Assembly: GCA_963576565.1 (NCBI GenBank)
Contig: OY755039.1
Location: forward strand, 77,808,289-77,872,288
Direction of reading: 5' to 3'
From: Aspidapion aeneum
Lineage: Eukaryota; Arthropoda; Insecta; Coleoptera; Brentidae
DNA: 64,000 bases
Positions 58,170-62,900 of the stretch are shown piece by piece. Positions within the stretch are counted from its first letter, which is position 1. The number at the start of each line of letters is the position of its first letter. Below the pieces are notes generated by a model that made no database searches, was not told where the DNA came from, and saw nothing but the letters and a program-made list of their open reading frames with translations. The position numbers were made by a program, and so were the translations under genes.

Positions 58170-58569
58170 GGCGCAACAAAAAAGTTTCAAAATCATCTGA
58201 AACGCAAAGATATATAAAATTTTTTGAAATCGGAGCAACTTTTTTTTTCTCGAAAAAATTAGGATCACCATAGCTCACACTACTATAGTATAGTAGTAGT
58301 GTGAGCTAATAATTAAAAATTAAATAAAATAATCATACCAGAAAGGGCGGAATCGAGGGATCTGGTGAATCAGGCTAAAACCCACACGGTACAATCTGAT
58401 CTACCTACCATTAAGTGTTTTTGAGTATTCTGTTCAATATGCCTCTCCAACTCAGGTTCATCTTCAAATTTGTCACCACACCCAACATTAAAAAATGTGC
58501 ACTTAAGTTTTTCACTGTCGGGCAACTCTGGTGGCTTGAATTCGCAAACTAGCAGATGAGCTTCAACAT
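30575..58569 (-). CDS. Traf6: TRAF6-type adaptor/E3 ligase, 3' five exons (RING exon missing)
   Basis: Join on the minus strand: 58569-58409, 53730-53555, 40703-40461, 32495-32358, 30764-30575. All junctions have GT/AG ends and matching phases, giving 301 residues and a stop. Order: TRAF-type zinc finger, Ser/Gln/Asn-rich linker, coiled coil, complete MATH (TRAF-C) domain. The MATH domain follows TRAF6 closely: 'YSPGFYTAPYGYKMC', 'LDWPFTGRLTI' and 'NPKGFGYTEF', the last holding the Phe and Tyr that in vertebrate TRAF6 contact Pro-x-Glu peptide motifs. Known role: links Toll/IL-1 and TNF-type receptors to kinase cascades by K63 ubiquitin signalling in the cytoplasm. The RING and first zinc fingers must lie upstream; I could not find them between 58570 and 64000. 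Introns of 1.6-12.9 kb are dominated by transposons. Confidence 0.88.
30797..32206. mobile_element. Satellite-carrying element, copy 1
   Basis: Begins ACAAGCTTTTATTTAACTTC; its right end matches copy 2 (52133-53393) but has lost the last 'AGCTTGT'. In copy 2 the two ends are inverted (ACAAGCTTTTAT and its complement). Contains about six units of the ~127 bp satellite (30865-31620) and a unique tail. It fills almost all of the last TRAF6 intron. Confidence 0.65.
30865..31620 (-). repeat. ~127 bp G-rich satellite array
   Basis: Each unit holds 'CCGATTTGGATGAAATTTGG', 'GGTCCGATGACAATACAAC' and a C-rich block on the plus strand (G-rich on the minus strand, GGGGGTGGGGGTAGGGGTGGG type). Open frames across it are repeat artefacts. 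Confidence 0.85.
32358..32495 (-). CDS. Traf6: TRAF6 exon: MATH middle
   Basis: Acceptor ATTTTAG, donor CCAAG|GTAATA. 45 whole codons starting 'MCIRTNLSPKDPSYL' and ending 'ALDWPFTGRLTITVVHP'. It survives between a satellite-carrying element (ending about 32206) and a LINE fragment starting about 20 bases upstream of its acceptor. Confidence 0.88.
32515..32985 (+). pseudogene. LINE RT C-terminal fragment
   Basis: 'LQKLQNRCMRTILLCNKRTPIRNIL' and 'NVQQRTSYNMLVFVYNLKNNML' match the C-terminal region of LINE reverse transcriptases; after 32845 the similarity continues in another frame ('FNSIPRDMK', 'FKRKCAHYVKKFL'). Truncated at the 5' end, one frameshift. Confidence 0.7.
32986..34440. other. 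Unassigned intronic stretch
   Basis: Lies in the TRAF6 intron between 40460 and 32496. An open stretch at 33286-33535 (+) ends exactly at ATAACCAG|GTAAGT, a perfect donor, and has an Arg-rich, 'SRDRIDRSFASGATRGNN' composition, but no similarity I recognise. Downstream are decayed 'AAACGGA...GGTAACAG' repeats (about 33960-34260). Confidence 0.35.
34441..35095. repeat. Tandem repeat, ~120 bp unit
   Basis: About six units with 'ATGAGTTGGTGACGAACC', 'GAGCCCACAAAACATAATC' and 'AAAACCGGGAAACGGGA'. Copies differ by a few substitutions and small deletions. No function evident. Confidence 0.85.
35385..35735 (-). repeat. ~127 bp satellite, about three units
   Basis: Same units as 30865-31620, opposite orientation to the neighbouring array at 35830. 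Confidence 0.8.
35830..36965 (+). repeat. ~127 bp satellite array, nine G-rich units on the plus strand
   Basis: G-rich blocks near 35843, 35968, 36098, 36228, 36354, 36482, 36590, 36717 and 36840, each with four or more G runs (for example GGGGGTGGGGGTAGGGG). Spacing is 108-130 bases. Frames across it are repeat artefacts. Confidence 0.85.
37298..37860 (-). mobile_element. MITE family with 7 bp duplication, copy 3
   Basis: Flanked by AGTAGAT at 37291-37297 and 37861-37867. Ends CAGGGCTATC and GTTGGCCTTG match copy 1 in reverse. It has an internal deletion and a 62 bp tandem duplication ('GACGCGAATGTGACAAACAC' unit twice, about 37461-37580). Confidence 0.85.
38185..39104. mobile_element. Nested foldback element
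   Basis: Ends pair around GTCCCAAATTCG; longer arms pair across about 38240-38360 and 38860-38995 ('GTTATAGACCCC', 'AAAATGCAGAC'). The right arm contains a (TATTAG)n run at 39003-39062. The junction CACCCTGTACAGGGTG at about 39098-39114 looks like two abutting CAGGGTG ends. Confidence 0.6.
39003..39062. repeat. (TATTAG)n hexanucleotide microsatellite
   Basis: About ten perfect copies. Not the insect telomere repeat (TTAGG). Confidence 0.9.
39309..39566 (-). CDS. C2H2 zinc-finger fragment inside a DNA element
   Basis: 85 residues beginning 'MMKIRRFCAVKMRVTCKLC'. One classical finger is complete, C-x2-C-x12-H-x4-H ('CKLCDKLF...LNKHCQSKH'), followed by a second Cys pair 'CLECKCSF' whose His pair is imperfect. 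It sits inside the 8 bp-duplication element, so it is either a captured host exon or an element gene remnant. No neighbouring exon identified. Confidence 0.45.
   Translation of the reverse strand: MMKIRRFCAVKMRVTCKLCDKLFSAQFNLNKHCQSKHGIQKQRYSYAESVFMFRCLECKCSFPKNLDLCDDLKYTIKKYLKKHWS
40161..40344. mobile_element. hAT-like MITE with G/C-rich inside
   Basis: Ends CAGTGTCGTATATAA and TTATATACGCCACTG are inverted. The core resembles 11690-11868, with long G runs and a 'TTCATGAAATATGTGGAAAA' block. No clean target duplication. Confidence 0.6.
40461..40703 (-). CDS. Traf6: TRAF6 exon: coiled coil and MATH start
   Basis: Acceptor TTTTTTAG, donor ACAA|GTAAGT. 80 codons: a heptad-rich helix ('ALYEKIVFLEQKSREQD', 'ISKLQQRY') then 'GCYIWHFNDFKTKI' and 'YSPGFYTAPYGY', the first strands of the MATH domain. 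Confidence 0.88.
40709..42640. other. TRAF6 intron 5' of the coiled-coil exon; Penelope-like relics
   Basis: No host exon seen. On the minus strand, about 41255-41150 reads 'GGCATGGCGAAACGTCGAGA' followed by GACGACGGCC, and about 42275-42215 reads CCTGAAGATGCCATC ... GATGGCGAAACGC. Both resemble decayed Penelope terminal-repeat sequence with hammerhead-like cores. Assignment is tentative. Confidence 0.35.
42645..42833 (-). pseudogene. 3' end of an old LINE, left of the BEL insertion
   Basis: Reverse-strand reading after the BEL target site gives 'RKRGRPRR', 'REGIDSEIRVRGLDDEL' and 'EWRLGIGRRRTL', the usual end of this LINE type, with stop codons in the frame. It joins in frame to the piece at 49934-50868. 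Confidence 0.75.
42834..43493 (-). repeat. BEL 3' LTR
   Basis: 660 bp, identical to the 5' LTR. Preceded on the element strand by a purine tract, GGTGGGCCGAA (43504-43494). Confidence 0.92.
43515..48905 (-). CDS. BEL/Pao Gag-Pol polyprotein
   Basis: About 1796 residues from the ATG at 48905 (the frame is open ten codons further up, but without an ATG). Order: Gag with DUF1759 ('LRIVEFHGDITKFPTFLDMY'); Cys/His knuckles ('CAFCDSNTHSIYLC', 'CLNCLSSIHLTNSC'); aspartic protease ('VLDSGSQNTFCS'); RT ('CDIQKMYRGI', 'TYGVNCSPYLALRTL', catalytic 'YIDD'); RNase H-like Pao domain ('GFCDASERGYACVIYL', 'IPRIELLAA'); integrase zinc domain (His-His-Cys-Cys around 'HKKYLHVGVQTVQYL'), catalytic Asp/Asp/Glu ('GVDFSGAIPI', 'FSDNGTNF', 'GLWESGIKSVK'); C-terminal DUF5641. 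No stop or frameshift. Family role: complete replication and integration machinery of the retrotransposon. Confidence 0.95.
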   Translation of the reverse strand: MSTQLKKLEALRNVQHNRINTLHNLANACLTDDTKKPCLQVRLIDLDEMKETFFIYQNQIIEAYSASPERLEEENERLTEFDDSFYDIKRIQKQLFEVKIEAPQPQNLTQISTSSDPDRFMASLMPRLRIVEFHGDITKFPTFLDMYNSSVHNNPSIPTNAKFNLLLSYLKGPPLNVVKHLQITDANYIIAYNTLLKRYHNPRLSAQTYWRSVYNFPALKDDNPETLRTLLDVFSENIEALKTLNYDTDQWCFPLANILLDKLPEVLLSRFELANSRSNEMPKYQEIYNFLESQCNSLYSLQSKNRFKNNKQFYKNNASPYYTKTLLGTENTHSKDRCAFCDSNTHSIYLCNAFKGKSPYERYSYAKNKKLCLNCLSSIHLTNSCQSLRSCRYCPGNQRHHSLIHFERNYNCANSQNQNRSHFDANVNFSQNLSNMSSNASPSSSPRGYLASQQSFRSPATGCPLQNYSTQNNNNFTSTSSNSQVPIATPSGSNPTHCGFISAQSQVLLSTILVKIQDVRGNFQTVRAVLDSGSQNTFCSQKLAQQLGLPRQPLCSNIQGVGGNSLTSDLGSIFIKICNFQKPDIFVSTQAIILQKVCTDLPSVKINTENWHFIKNLPLADPTFYNPSPVNLLIGMDLFPLIIQGEKIASDDPNHPFAMGTIFGYILMGQINQPFISTPPINALFCQNENDSLSQLISKFWETDCVPQKTHLKPEDEMCENYFKQSVSRNQDGRYTVSLPFRTFANPPQFPGIKQVTLNRFLSLEKKLLRDKNLYCEYSKFMNEYLELGHMDYDSEKEDDSDSYFIPHFAVVKNEAITTKTRVVFNASVTDPFTHISLNQVLLSGPKLQKDIIQILLHFRLNPVTLTCDIQKMYRGININPDHQKYQKIFWRFNPNEKVSIFKLRTVTYGVNCSPYLALRTLQHLAESEYDNYPHAAKVILNDTYIDDVTTSCKTVQEALNLQHELTELLGNAGLKLHKWSSNRSEVISHLDPSLVNPAVLSLDSDDVTKVLGLCWHPSYDEFRFNILPNQQSCTKRTLLSFLARCYDPHGYLTPVTFTLKYLIQQIWLLGISWDATPTLEIVRQWTLYQSEFQVLEKFSLPRHIDITNAESIDLCGFCDASERGYACVIYLRVLRNAKYHIYFVLAKSRIAPLKKFVSIPRIELLAATLLSEVLKYTYDIFIKRFTINNIYAFSDAMVVLHWIKSHPSKWKTFVANRVSLIQDNINPECWLYTPTFLNSADVASRGCSPSELLNHPLWWAAPSFLQESFDKWPTKTPQVKVNDRLETEERKNVALISCDRITENFLDSLLNNKSDFYAIQLLLARSLRFINNCRLSADVRKKTNIDYIDLFNALKCLAKHEQQKYFSEVILNLQHQKKCIKPIQKLNPFLDQDGLIRVGGRIQQAMTISYGQKHPLLLPKESRLSYIFIEYMHKKYLHVGVQTVQYLISQIFWILSAKRLIKTVLSKCVRCFRVKPHSYEQIMGQIPSYRLIPQKPFTFSGVDFSGAIPITLSKHRGVKTQKAYICLFICLNTKALHLELVSDLTSDAFLAALRRFVARRGYIKTLFSDNGTNFVKSSKELLDLARNACTQQAIAWNFIPPSAPHFGGLWESGIKSVKTHLIRTIGSQILSYEELYTVLCQIEAILNSRPLTPQSTDCNDLQVLTPGHFLTHGPLVSVPDEDFSSKPENRLSRWNLVQRIQADFWRRWSQEFLHTLQVRNKWLEPCAEPKIGTLVLIKDELSPPLQWRVGRIIEIFKGPDGHARVANVRTASGIFKRPLVKLCPLPIDSDSPTEK
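49251..49271 (-). promoter_or_regulatory. BEL primer-binding site
   Basis: TGGTCCAGGTTCGAGCCCG on the element strand, two bases inside the LTR. It is complementary to a tRNA 3' end (T-arm 'GGCTCGAACC' plus CCA). I did not identify the tRNA. Confidence 0.7.
49274..49933 (-). repeat. BEL 5' LTR
   Basis: 660 bp. On the element strand it starts TGAACAAG and ends ATCTCACCA, then TT and the primer-binding site. Confidence 0.92.
49939..50868 (-). pseudogene. Old LINE RT fragment, right of the BEL insertion
   Basis: Starts at RT motif A ('YVDLQKAYDSI'), then 'GHEQGCCISPTLFKIYLEQV', catalytic 'FADDQIVVA', 'WGLEVNLNKTEYMCIG' and 'YKYLGLKI'. A frame break near 50250 is followed by 'MDYWRRAAGKSKRERGTNQ' and 'VWYGHVQRM', a C-terminal signature common in insect LINEs. 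It is 5'-truncated, decayed and cut by the BEL element. Confidence 0.8.
50869..51825. repeat. Tandem ~125 bp repeat with flank
   Basis: 50869-51180 is unassigned, with 'GGGCGCACGGTAGTGCCCCG'. From about 51180 to 51720 there are four degenerate units with 'ATAAATGTAAAGTTATGTAA', 'GCTGAGCTTTGGAAG' and 'GAACTATGATAAAACTATAG'. Confidence 0.7.
51826..52132. repeat. Foldback repeat
   Basis: Arms of about 145 bp starting AAAAAAGCCAAGTACGCG pair with the complement ending at 52131. The centre is near 51975. It abuts the satellite element. Confidence 0.75.
52133..53393. mobile_element. Satellite-carrying element, copy 2
   Basis: Ends ACAAGCTTTTAT and ATAAAAGCTTGT form a 12 bp inverted repeat. About six ~127 bp satellite units (52190-52970), then a ~420 bp unique tail shared with copy 1. 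No target duplication is clear. Confidence 0.7.
53555..53730 (-). CDS. Traf6: TRAF6 exon: linker
   Basis: Acceptor AATTTTAG, donor AAA|GTAAGA. 58 codons rich in Ser, Gln and Asn ('SESSQGSSQQNASQNGQDD'), phase 0 in, two bases out. Compositionally a disordered link between zinc fingers and coiled coil. A TA-flanked hairpin element begins 132 bases upstream of its acceptor. Confidence 0.75.
53862..54532. mobile_element. TA-flanked hairpin element near a TRAF6 splice site
   Basis: Arms of about 315 bp begin CAGGGTGTTTCAACTAAAAG and pair with the complement ending 54532; the loop is short (about 35 bases). TA at 53860-53861 and 54533-54534. It begins 132 bases upstream of the TRAF6 linker exon acceptor. 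Confidence 0.8.
54640..54870. repeat. Tandem ~150 bp repeat (first block)
   Basis: Units with 'GTTCTGCTAACT', 'AATAATGGATTTATC' and 'TTTGCCGTTAATTA'; continues at 55575-56045 after the inserted element at 54871-55566. Confidence 0.7.
54871..55566. mobile_element. AGCTCACA element, copy 1
   Basis: Both ends are short palindromes: AGCTCACACATA...GTGTGAGCT at the left and AGCTCACAGGTA...TGTGAGCT at the right. Inside are a CTGT/CTGTATGT microsatellite (about 55009-55050), a 'GCGCATAACTCAAAAACCGC' block and three ~110 bp tandem units ('ATGGCGTGTGTGATATCAAA'). Open frames are repeat artefacts. Confidence 0.75.
55575..56045. repeat. Tandem ~150 bp repeat (second block)
   Basis: Three further units of the 54640 family; each ends near 'AAAAATGGTGTTCTGCTAAC'. 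Confidence 0.75.
56095..56345 (+). pseudogene. LINE C-terminal fragment
   Basis: Plus-strand reading gives 'FRSLEFRRNIATILFLHRLL' and 'NQIENSHFSVKNKFH', matching the end of LINE RT proteins (RS-RR--------L--L). Short and 5'-truncated. Confidence 0.55.
56347..56455. repeat. Hairpin with ~45 bp arms
   Basis: GTTTGAAAAC...CTCTTTGCACAC...GGTAGACC pairs with GGTCTAC...GTGTGCAAAGAG...GTTTTCAAAC. Short 'GTGCGCAAAATGACAT' direct repeats follow at about 56690-56760. Confidence 0.65.
56919..58307. repeat. Two AGCTCACA elements in a 1.4 kb palindrome
   Basis: Copy 2 (56919-57613) and copy 3 (57716-58307, inverted) face each other; even the flanks pair (CTCTGCCAAT with ATTGGCAGAG). Each has a CTGT/CAGA microsatellite (57058-57090; 58112-58170). 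The right end stops 102 bases before the TRAF6 zinc-finger exon donor. Confidence 0.8.
58409..58569 (-). CDS. Traf6: TRAF6 exon: TRAF-type zinc finger
   Basis: Acceptor TTTTCAG, donor ATG|GTAGGT. Encodes 'VEAHLLVCEFKPPEL', then 'CTFFNVGCGDKF' and 'LERHIEQNTQKHL', with Cys/His spacing of a TRAF zinc finger. Starts with the last two bases of a codon and ends in phase 0. A 36-base exon-like stretch (58374-58339) lies just downstream. Confidence 0.85.
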
Positions 58570-59166
58570 CTGAAAACAATTGTTAATTTTTAAGAACTAA
58601 GCTACAATAGATTTTTAACAATATTTTACAATATTTTGACTGTGTGTGTATTTTACCCAAATTTTAATTTTATGTATGAATTACTTAATCTTCATGATAT
58701 TTATGTCTGTACTTGTACTTTAATACAAATTTTGTGACATTTTTAGTGTGTTTAATATTACATTTTAATATTTATATTTTCCCTCTCGATCAACGAAACC
58801 AAATTGTCTGAGCCAGCAAGTAAAAAACATGTCAATATTATTCTTCTGTTATTTTAAGTTGTTATTTGCTATTTTACAAAATTAATTTTTAAAGTTTAGT
58901 ACAATGCAATAGAGGGGAACAAACATATACTATAACAGTACTATCCTAGCTAATATTAGCAGCGAATGCCTACAGCTTTTGTTTTTACTTTTCTTTAAAA
59001 CAGACGTAGTTTTAGTGCTGATTGAGTAGCCTTTAACCCTCCAGTGGTGACGAGAATTCGGCATATTTTATTAGTAATCAAACAAACTGGCAATATAAAA
59101 CAAATAATTTTTTTTGGAAACAATGTATAAAACAAAAAGTTTGTAAAATAAGATGTTTTTTCCTTT
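58570..59166. other. No further TRAF6 exon seen
   Basis: AT-rich, no RING-type Cys/His cluster on the minus strand. An AATAAA on the minus strand near 59068-59073 could serve the small gene at 59167-59631. Confidence 0.4.
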
Positions 59167-59631
59167 TCATAGGTCGTACACACCGTATGTGGGGCTCCCT
59201 GGTGGTCCAGATAGGAGAGTTGTCTGGAATTTAACGGTGTCAGATGTGGACTGTAATTTTAAGGGAATAAGGTCATAGGCTAAGCTGGTACAAGGGATTC
59301 TGAAATGGTCTAGTTTACCTTCTAGGTTAGTGTAGCAATAAACAAATGTATGTAAGGTAAAAATAATGCATTTTCACTTACCATTTTTATACAGGAAGTG
59401 GAACTCATGGGAGGACGCGCTGTTAAACCGTAGTTTTTGCACCCCACATTCCTGTGGTAGGAGAGTCGCTAACACGCGTGTATTATCGTTCGAAGGCGAA
59501 ACGGTTCTCTGTTGCTGCAGCAGGTATTCGCTACTGCGTTCGTTCTCCCACATGTCGCCCAGTGGCGTCGTTAATCCATAGGCGTAGGAGAAAAGGAATA
59601 AGTAGGAAGGAATGAGATTACGAAGGTCCAT
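59167..59631 (-). CDS. Possible small secreted protein, two exons
   Basis: Join 59631-59382 and 59321-59167 (minus), 134 residues. Exon 1 donor AATG|GTAAGT; 60-base intron; acceptor CTAACCTAG; phases match. Residues 1-19 ('MDLRNLIPSYLFLFSYAYG') look like a signal peptide. The rest has two Cys ('PQECGVQ', 'RIPCTSL') and no domain I recognise; it ends 'SPTYGVYDL'. An alternative donor at TACG|GTGTGT in exon 2 would be in phase with the TRAF6 zinc-finger exon, but TRAF proteins have no signal peptide and should have a RING there, so I treat it as a separate gene. It could equally be the 5' end of a longer gene. Confidence 0.45.
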
Positions 59632-59639
59632 ATTAAAGG

Positions 59640-59897
59640 AACTAGGAACCTTAGTAATTCAAAATGCATTTTATGTAAAGTAAATTAATTATAGCAAATT
59701 GTAATATTTGCCTTTAAAACCGCGGGAGTTTCAAATGCAAATAACCCAGTAATTTTAAGTACTTAATTAGTTAATTAATACTAAATAAACAAAAAATAGA
59801 AAATGCTCTAGTGAATCACCAAATAGCCTAATTCGAACCAATTTGGTACATTATAGTAAAAAGAACATATTTACAAAAAGGAAGGCGGGACGAACCA
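59640..59897 (-). repeat. Probable 3' LTR of the second BEL element (lower limit uncertain)
   Basis: On the minus strand a purine tract GGGGGGTGGGAAA (59910-59898) is followed by TGGTTCGTCCCGCC, the expected start of a 3' LTR. The partner LTR is outside the window, so the end cannot be fixed. Confidence 0.4.
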
Positions 59898-59939
59898 TTT
59901 CCCACCCCCCTGAGAATGCCCAGGGGCATTTCAGAGAGT

Positions 59940-62900
59940 TTAATTTGTAGGCAGGGCGCATAGTTTTACCAAAGGCCGTTTGTAGGTACCTTTAGTAGTC
60001 TTTACAATAGCAACCCGTGGAACATTATCAGAACCTTTAATAAGGTCTTCAATGCGGCCTAGGGGCCAATCCAATGGAGTGGAATTTTCATCTTTGATCA
60101 GTACCATAGTACCAATATCAATGGAAGCAAGAGGTTGGTGCCATTTGGCTCGCTGTTGCAAAGTGTGCAAATATTCGCGATGCCAGCGAATCCAAAAATC
60201 GCGGTGCATTCTTTGCAACAGTTGCCACCTGGACAGCCTGTTTAACGCAATATCGCAGTAGTTTGGATCGGGTATTGTACCTGGAGGCCTCAAATTTAAA
60301 AAATTATTAGGAGTCAAGACCGCCAGATCAGTAGGATCGGTGCTTAAGGCACATAAAGGACGTGAGTTCATTATGGCTTCAACTTGGGTTAAAACCGTAT
60401 TTAATTCCTCATAGGTGAGTATTTGATTTCCAACTACCCTGTGAAGATGAGTCTTTAAAGATTTAATGTTTGATTCCCAAATGCCTCCCATGTGGGGAGC
60501 AGCAGGTGGGTTAAAAGACCAAACTATACCTTCCCCCTTCACGCAATCAGAAAAAATTTGTCGCAAGTATTTTTCAGAGGCCACGAAGTTGGTCCCGCAG
60601 TCTGAAGAGATCTTTGAGCATAGTCCTCTTCTAGCTATGAAGCGGCGCAGAGCAGCCAGAAAGGCGTCTGATGTCATATCAGAGACTAACTCTAAATGCA
60701 CGGCTTTAACAGCGCAACAGATAAATAAACAGACATATGCTTTCATGGTTTTTGCACCTCTGGTCCGACCAAGAGTAATCGTGAACGGACCACAAAAATC
60801 TATACCTACATTTTCGAACACCTTTGCTTCGGAAACTCTAAATTTCGGTAGGTTACCCATAGGTGGTTGAAGGGAGTTAGGTTTAGTTTTCCAGCAAGTA
60901 TGGCAAGAACTTAAAACTTTTCTCACTACCTTTTTAGCAGACAATACCCAGAAGTTTTGCATTAGTAAAAAAGTTGTGGTCTGTATACCACAATGAAGAT
61001 TGCTGCGATGCAAATCTAAAATCAGTAATTCAGTGAATTTTGCACTAGAAGGCAAAAGAATTGGAAATTTTTTATCGTATGATAAATTTGAATGGCATAA
61101 ACGGCCTCCAACACGAAGCAAATCGTAGCTTTCATTATGCAAAAATGGACATAATTTTTGAAAAGCTTTTGGAAGCTGTTTCTTATCTTTTAGTAATTCA
61201 ATTTCTTTTTGGAAAGAAAAAGATTGTACGCATTTCGAAATAAAAAGTAAGCTTTTGTAGTAATCCTGATTTGTAAGGTAATCAGTAGCAAAATTGTATG
61301 AGGGATTTTTAAACTTTTGTAACCCTCGCAAAAAGTAAGCAACTATTCTCTTAATTTTAAAAAGAGAACTGTATTTTTCAAACAAGTTGTTTACATAACA
61401 TTCAACTGTTTGTTCGCAAGTAAAAACGTTAAAAATATTTTTTCGCTGTTCTTCCAAAACTGCATTCCCATCGTAAGTAACTGTCATAAAATCCCAAGTA
61501 TTTGTAGGTTGGTTTAGAAAAGAAGGCCCTTCTAACCAAAAATAAAATCTTTGTAAATCAGAGGGATACATTTCCCTAGTACCGCAGTCAGCAGGATTTT
61601 GTTCAGTAGGAACATAATGCCAAAACTCAGGGCTAATTCTTCCTTGTATATAGGCAGTTCTATTCGAAACAAATGTTTTAAATTTGTGAGGAGATCCCTG
61701 AATCCAAGATAAGGTCACTGTGCTATCAGTAAAAGCAAGAATTTTATCAAATTTAATTTTTTCCGAGAACGTTTCTAGTAAAAAATCCATTAATTTAGCC
61801 AACAAAACAGCTCCTAAAAGCTCTAGTCTTGGTAAAGTTAGTTTACGACGCAACGGTGCGACTCTAGATTTACTACAAACAAAAAAAACTTTAATGTTTC
61901 CATCAGAATAAAAAATTCGAATATAAGCGACAGCACAATAGGCCCGTTCTGAACTATCGCAAAATCCTACTAGCTGGATTTGACTAGCATTAGGCAAAAT
62001 TATTTGACGAGGAATTTTAACAGAATGCAAAAACTTTAATTCATTTTTAAATTTTTCCCATTTAAAAACAATTTCCGGACTGACAGGGTCGTCCCAGTTT
62101 AAGTCTTCTGCCCAGCAGTATTGAACAATTAATTTTAAAATTAAAACTATTGGCGCCAACAAAGACAGAGGGTCGTAAATGCGGGCCAAATTACTTAAAA
62201 TTGTTCTTTTAGTGCATGTTTGGAGAGAACAGTCGAAAGTATAAAAAAATTCATCAGTATGAGGGTTCCAATTTAAACCGAGAATTTTCAAAGTTGAATT
62301 TTCAGCATCTAAATCGAGAGAAAGAGCCTTCATCGAAATGTGTGACTCAGGAAGATCGGATAGTAACTCGGGACAATTGCTCGCCCATTTACGCAATTCG
62401 AATCCACCTCGGCTAAGTAGCTCGATTAATTGATTTTTCATCTCAGTGGCCTTAAAAAAGTCATCACTTCCCGAAATCACATCATCGACAAAAACTGCCT
62501 CCTCAATGATTTTTGAGGCAAGAGGAAGGTCCTCATGCTCTCTAGCAAGTTGCAGCAAAGTTCTGATAGCCAAAAAGGGGCTACAAGAGACCCCGAATAA
62601 AACTCTATTTATTTCGAAGTCTTGAATAGGCTGGTTAGGATCAAACCTCCAAACTATTCTTTGAAAATTAGTTTGACTAGGGTCAACTAAAATCATCCTG
62701 TACATTTGACGGATGTCGCAACAAAAGCAAAATTTATGCAAACGATAAAGTAATAAAATTTTTTGTAAGTCCCTTTGTAAAGGGGGCCCAGTATAAACAG
62801 CGTTGTTGAGCGAGATTTTGCCAGGGGCGTGCATGCTCGCATCAAAAACCACCCTCAGGGGGGTGCTAGTAGAATCTTTTTTAAACACCGCATGGTGTGC

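Noticed and set aside
54905..58278. Repeated frames with 'TTNAHNSKTAWPISMKFGT' or Asp/Arg/Gln/Thr runs
   Set aside because: They translate the CTGT/CAGA microsatellite and the conserved part of the AGCTCACA element in all copies and both orientations.
59167..59631. The small two-exon gene as the first exons of TRAF6
   Set aside because: An alternative donor would be in phase, but the product has a signal peptide and no RING or Cys/His finger, unlike TRAF N-termini.
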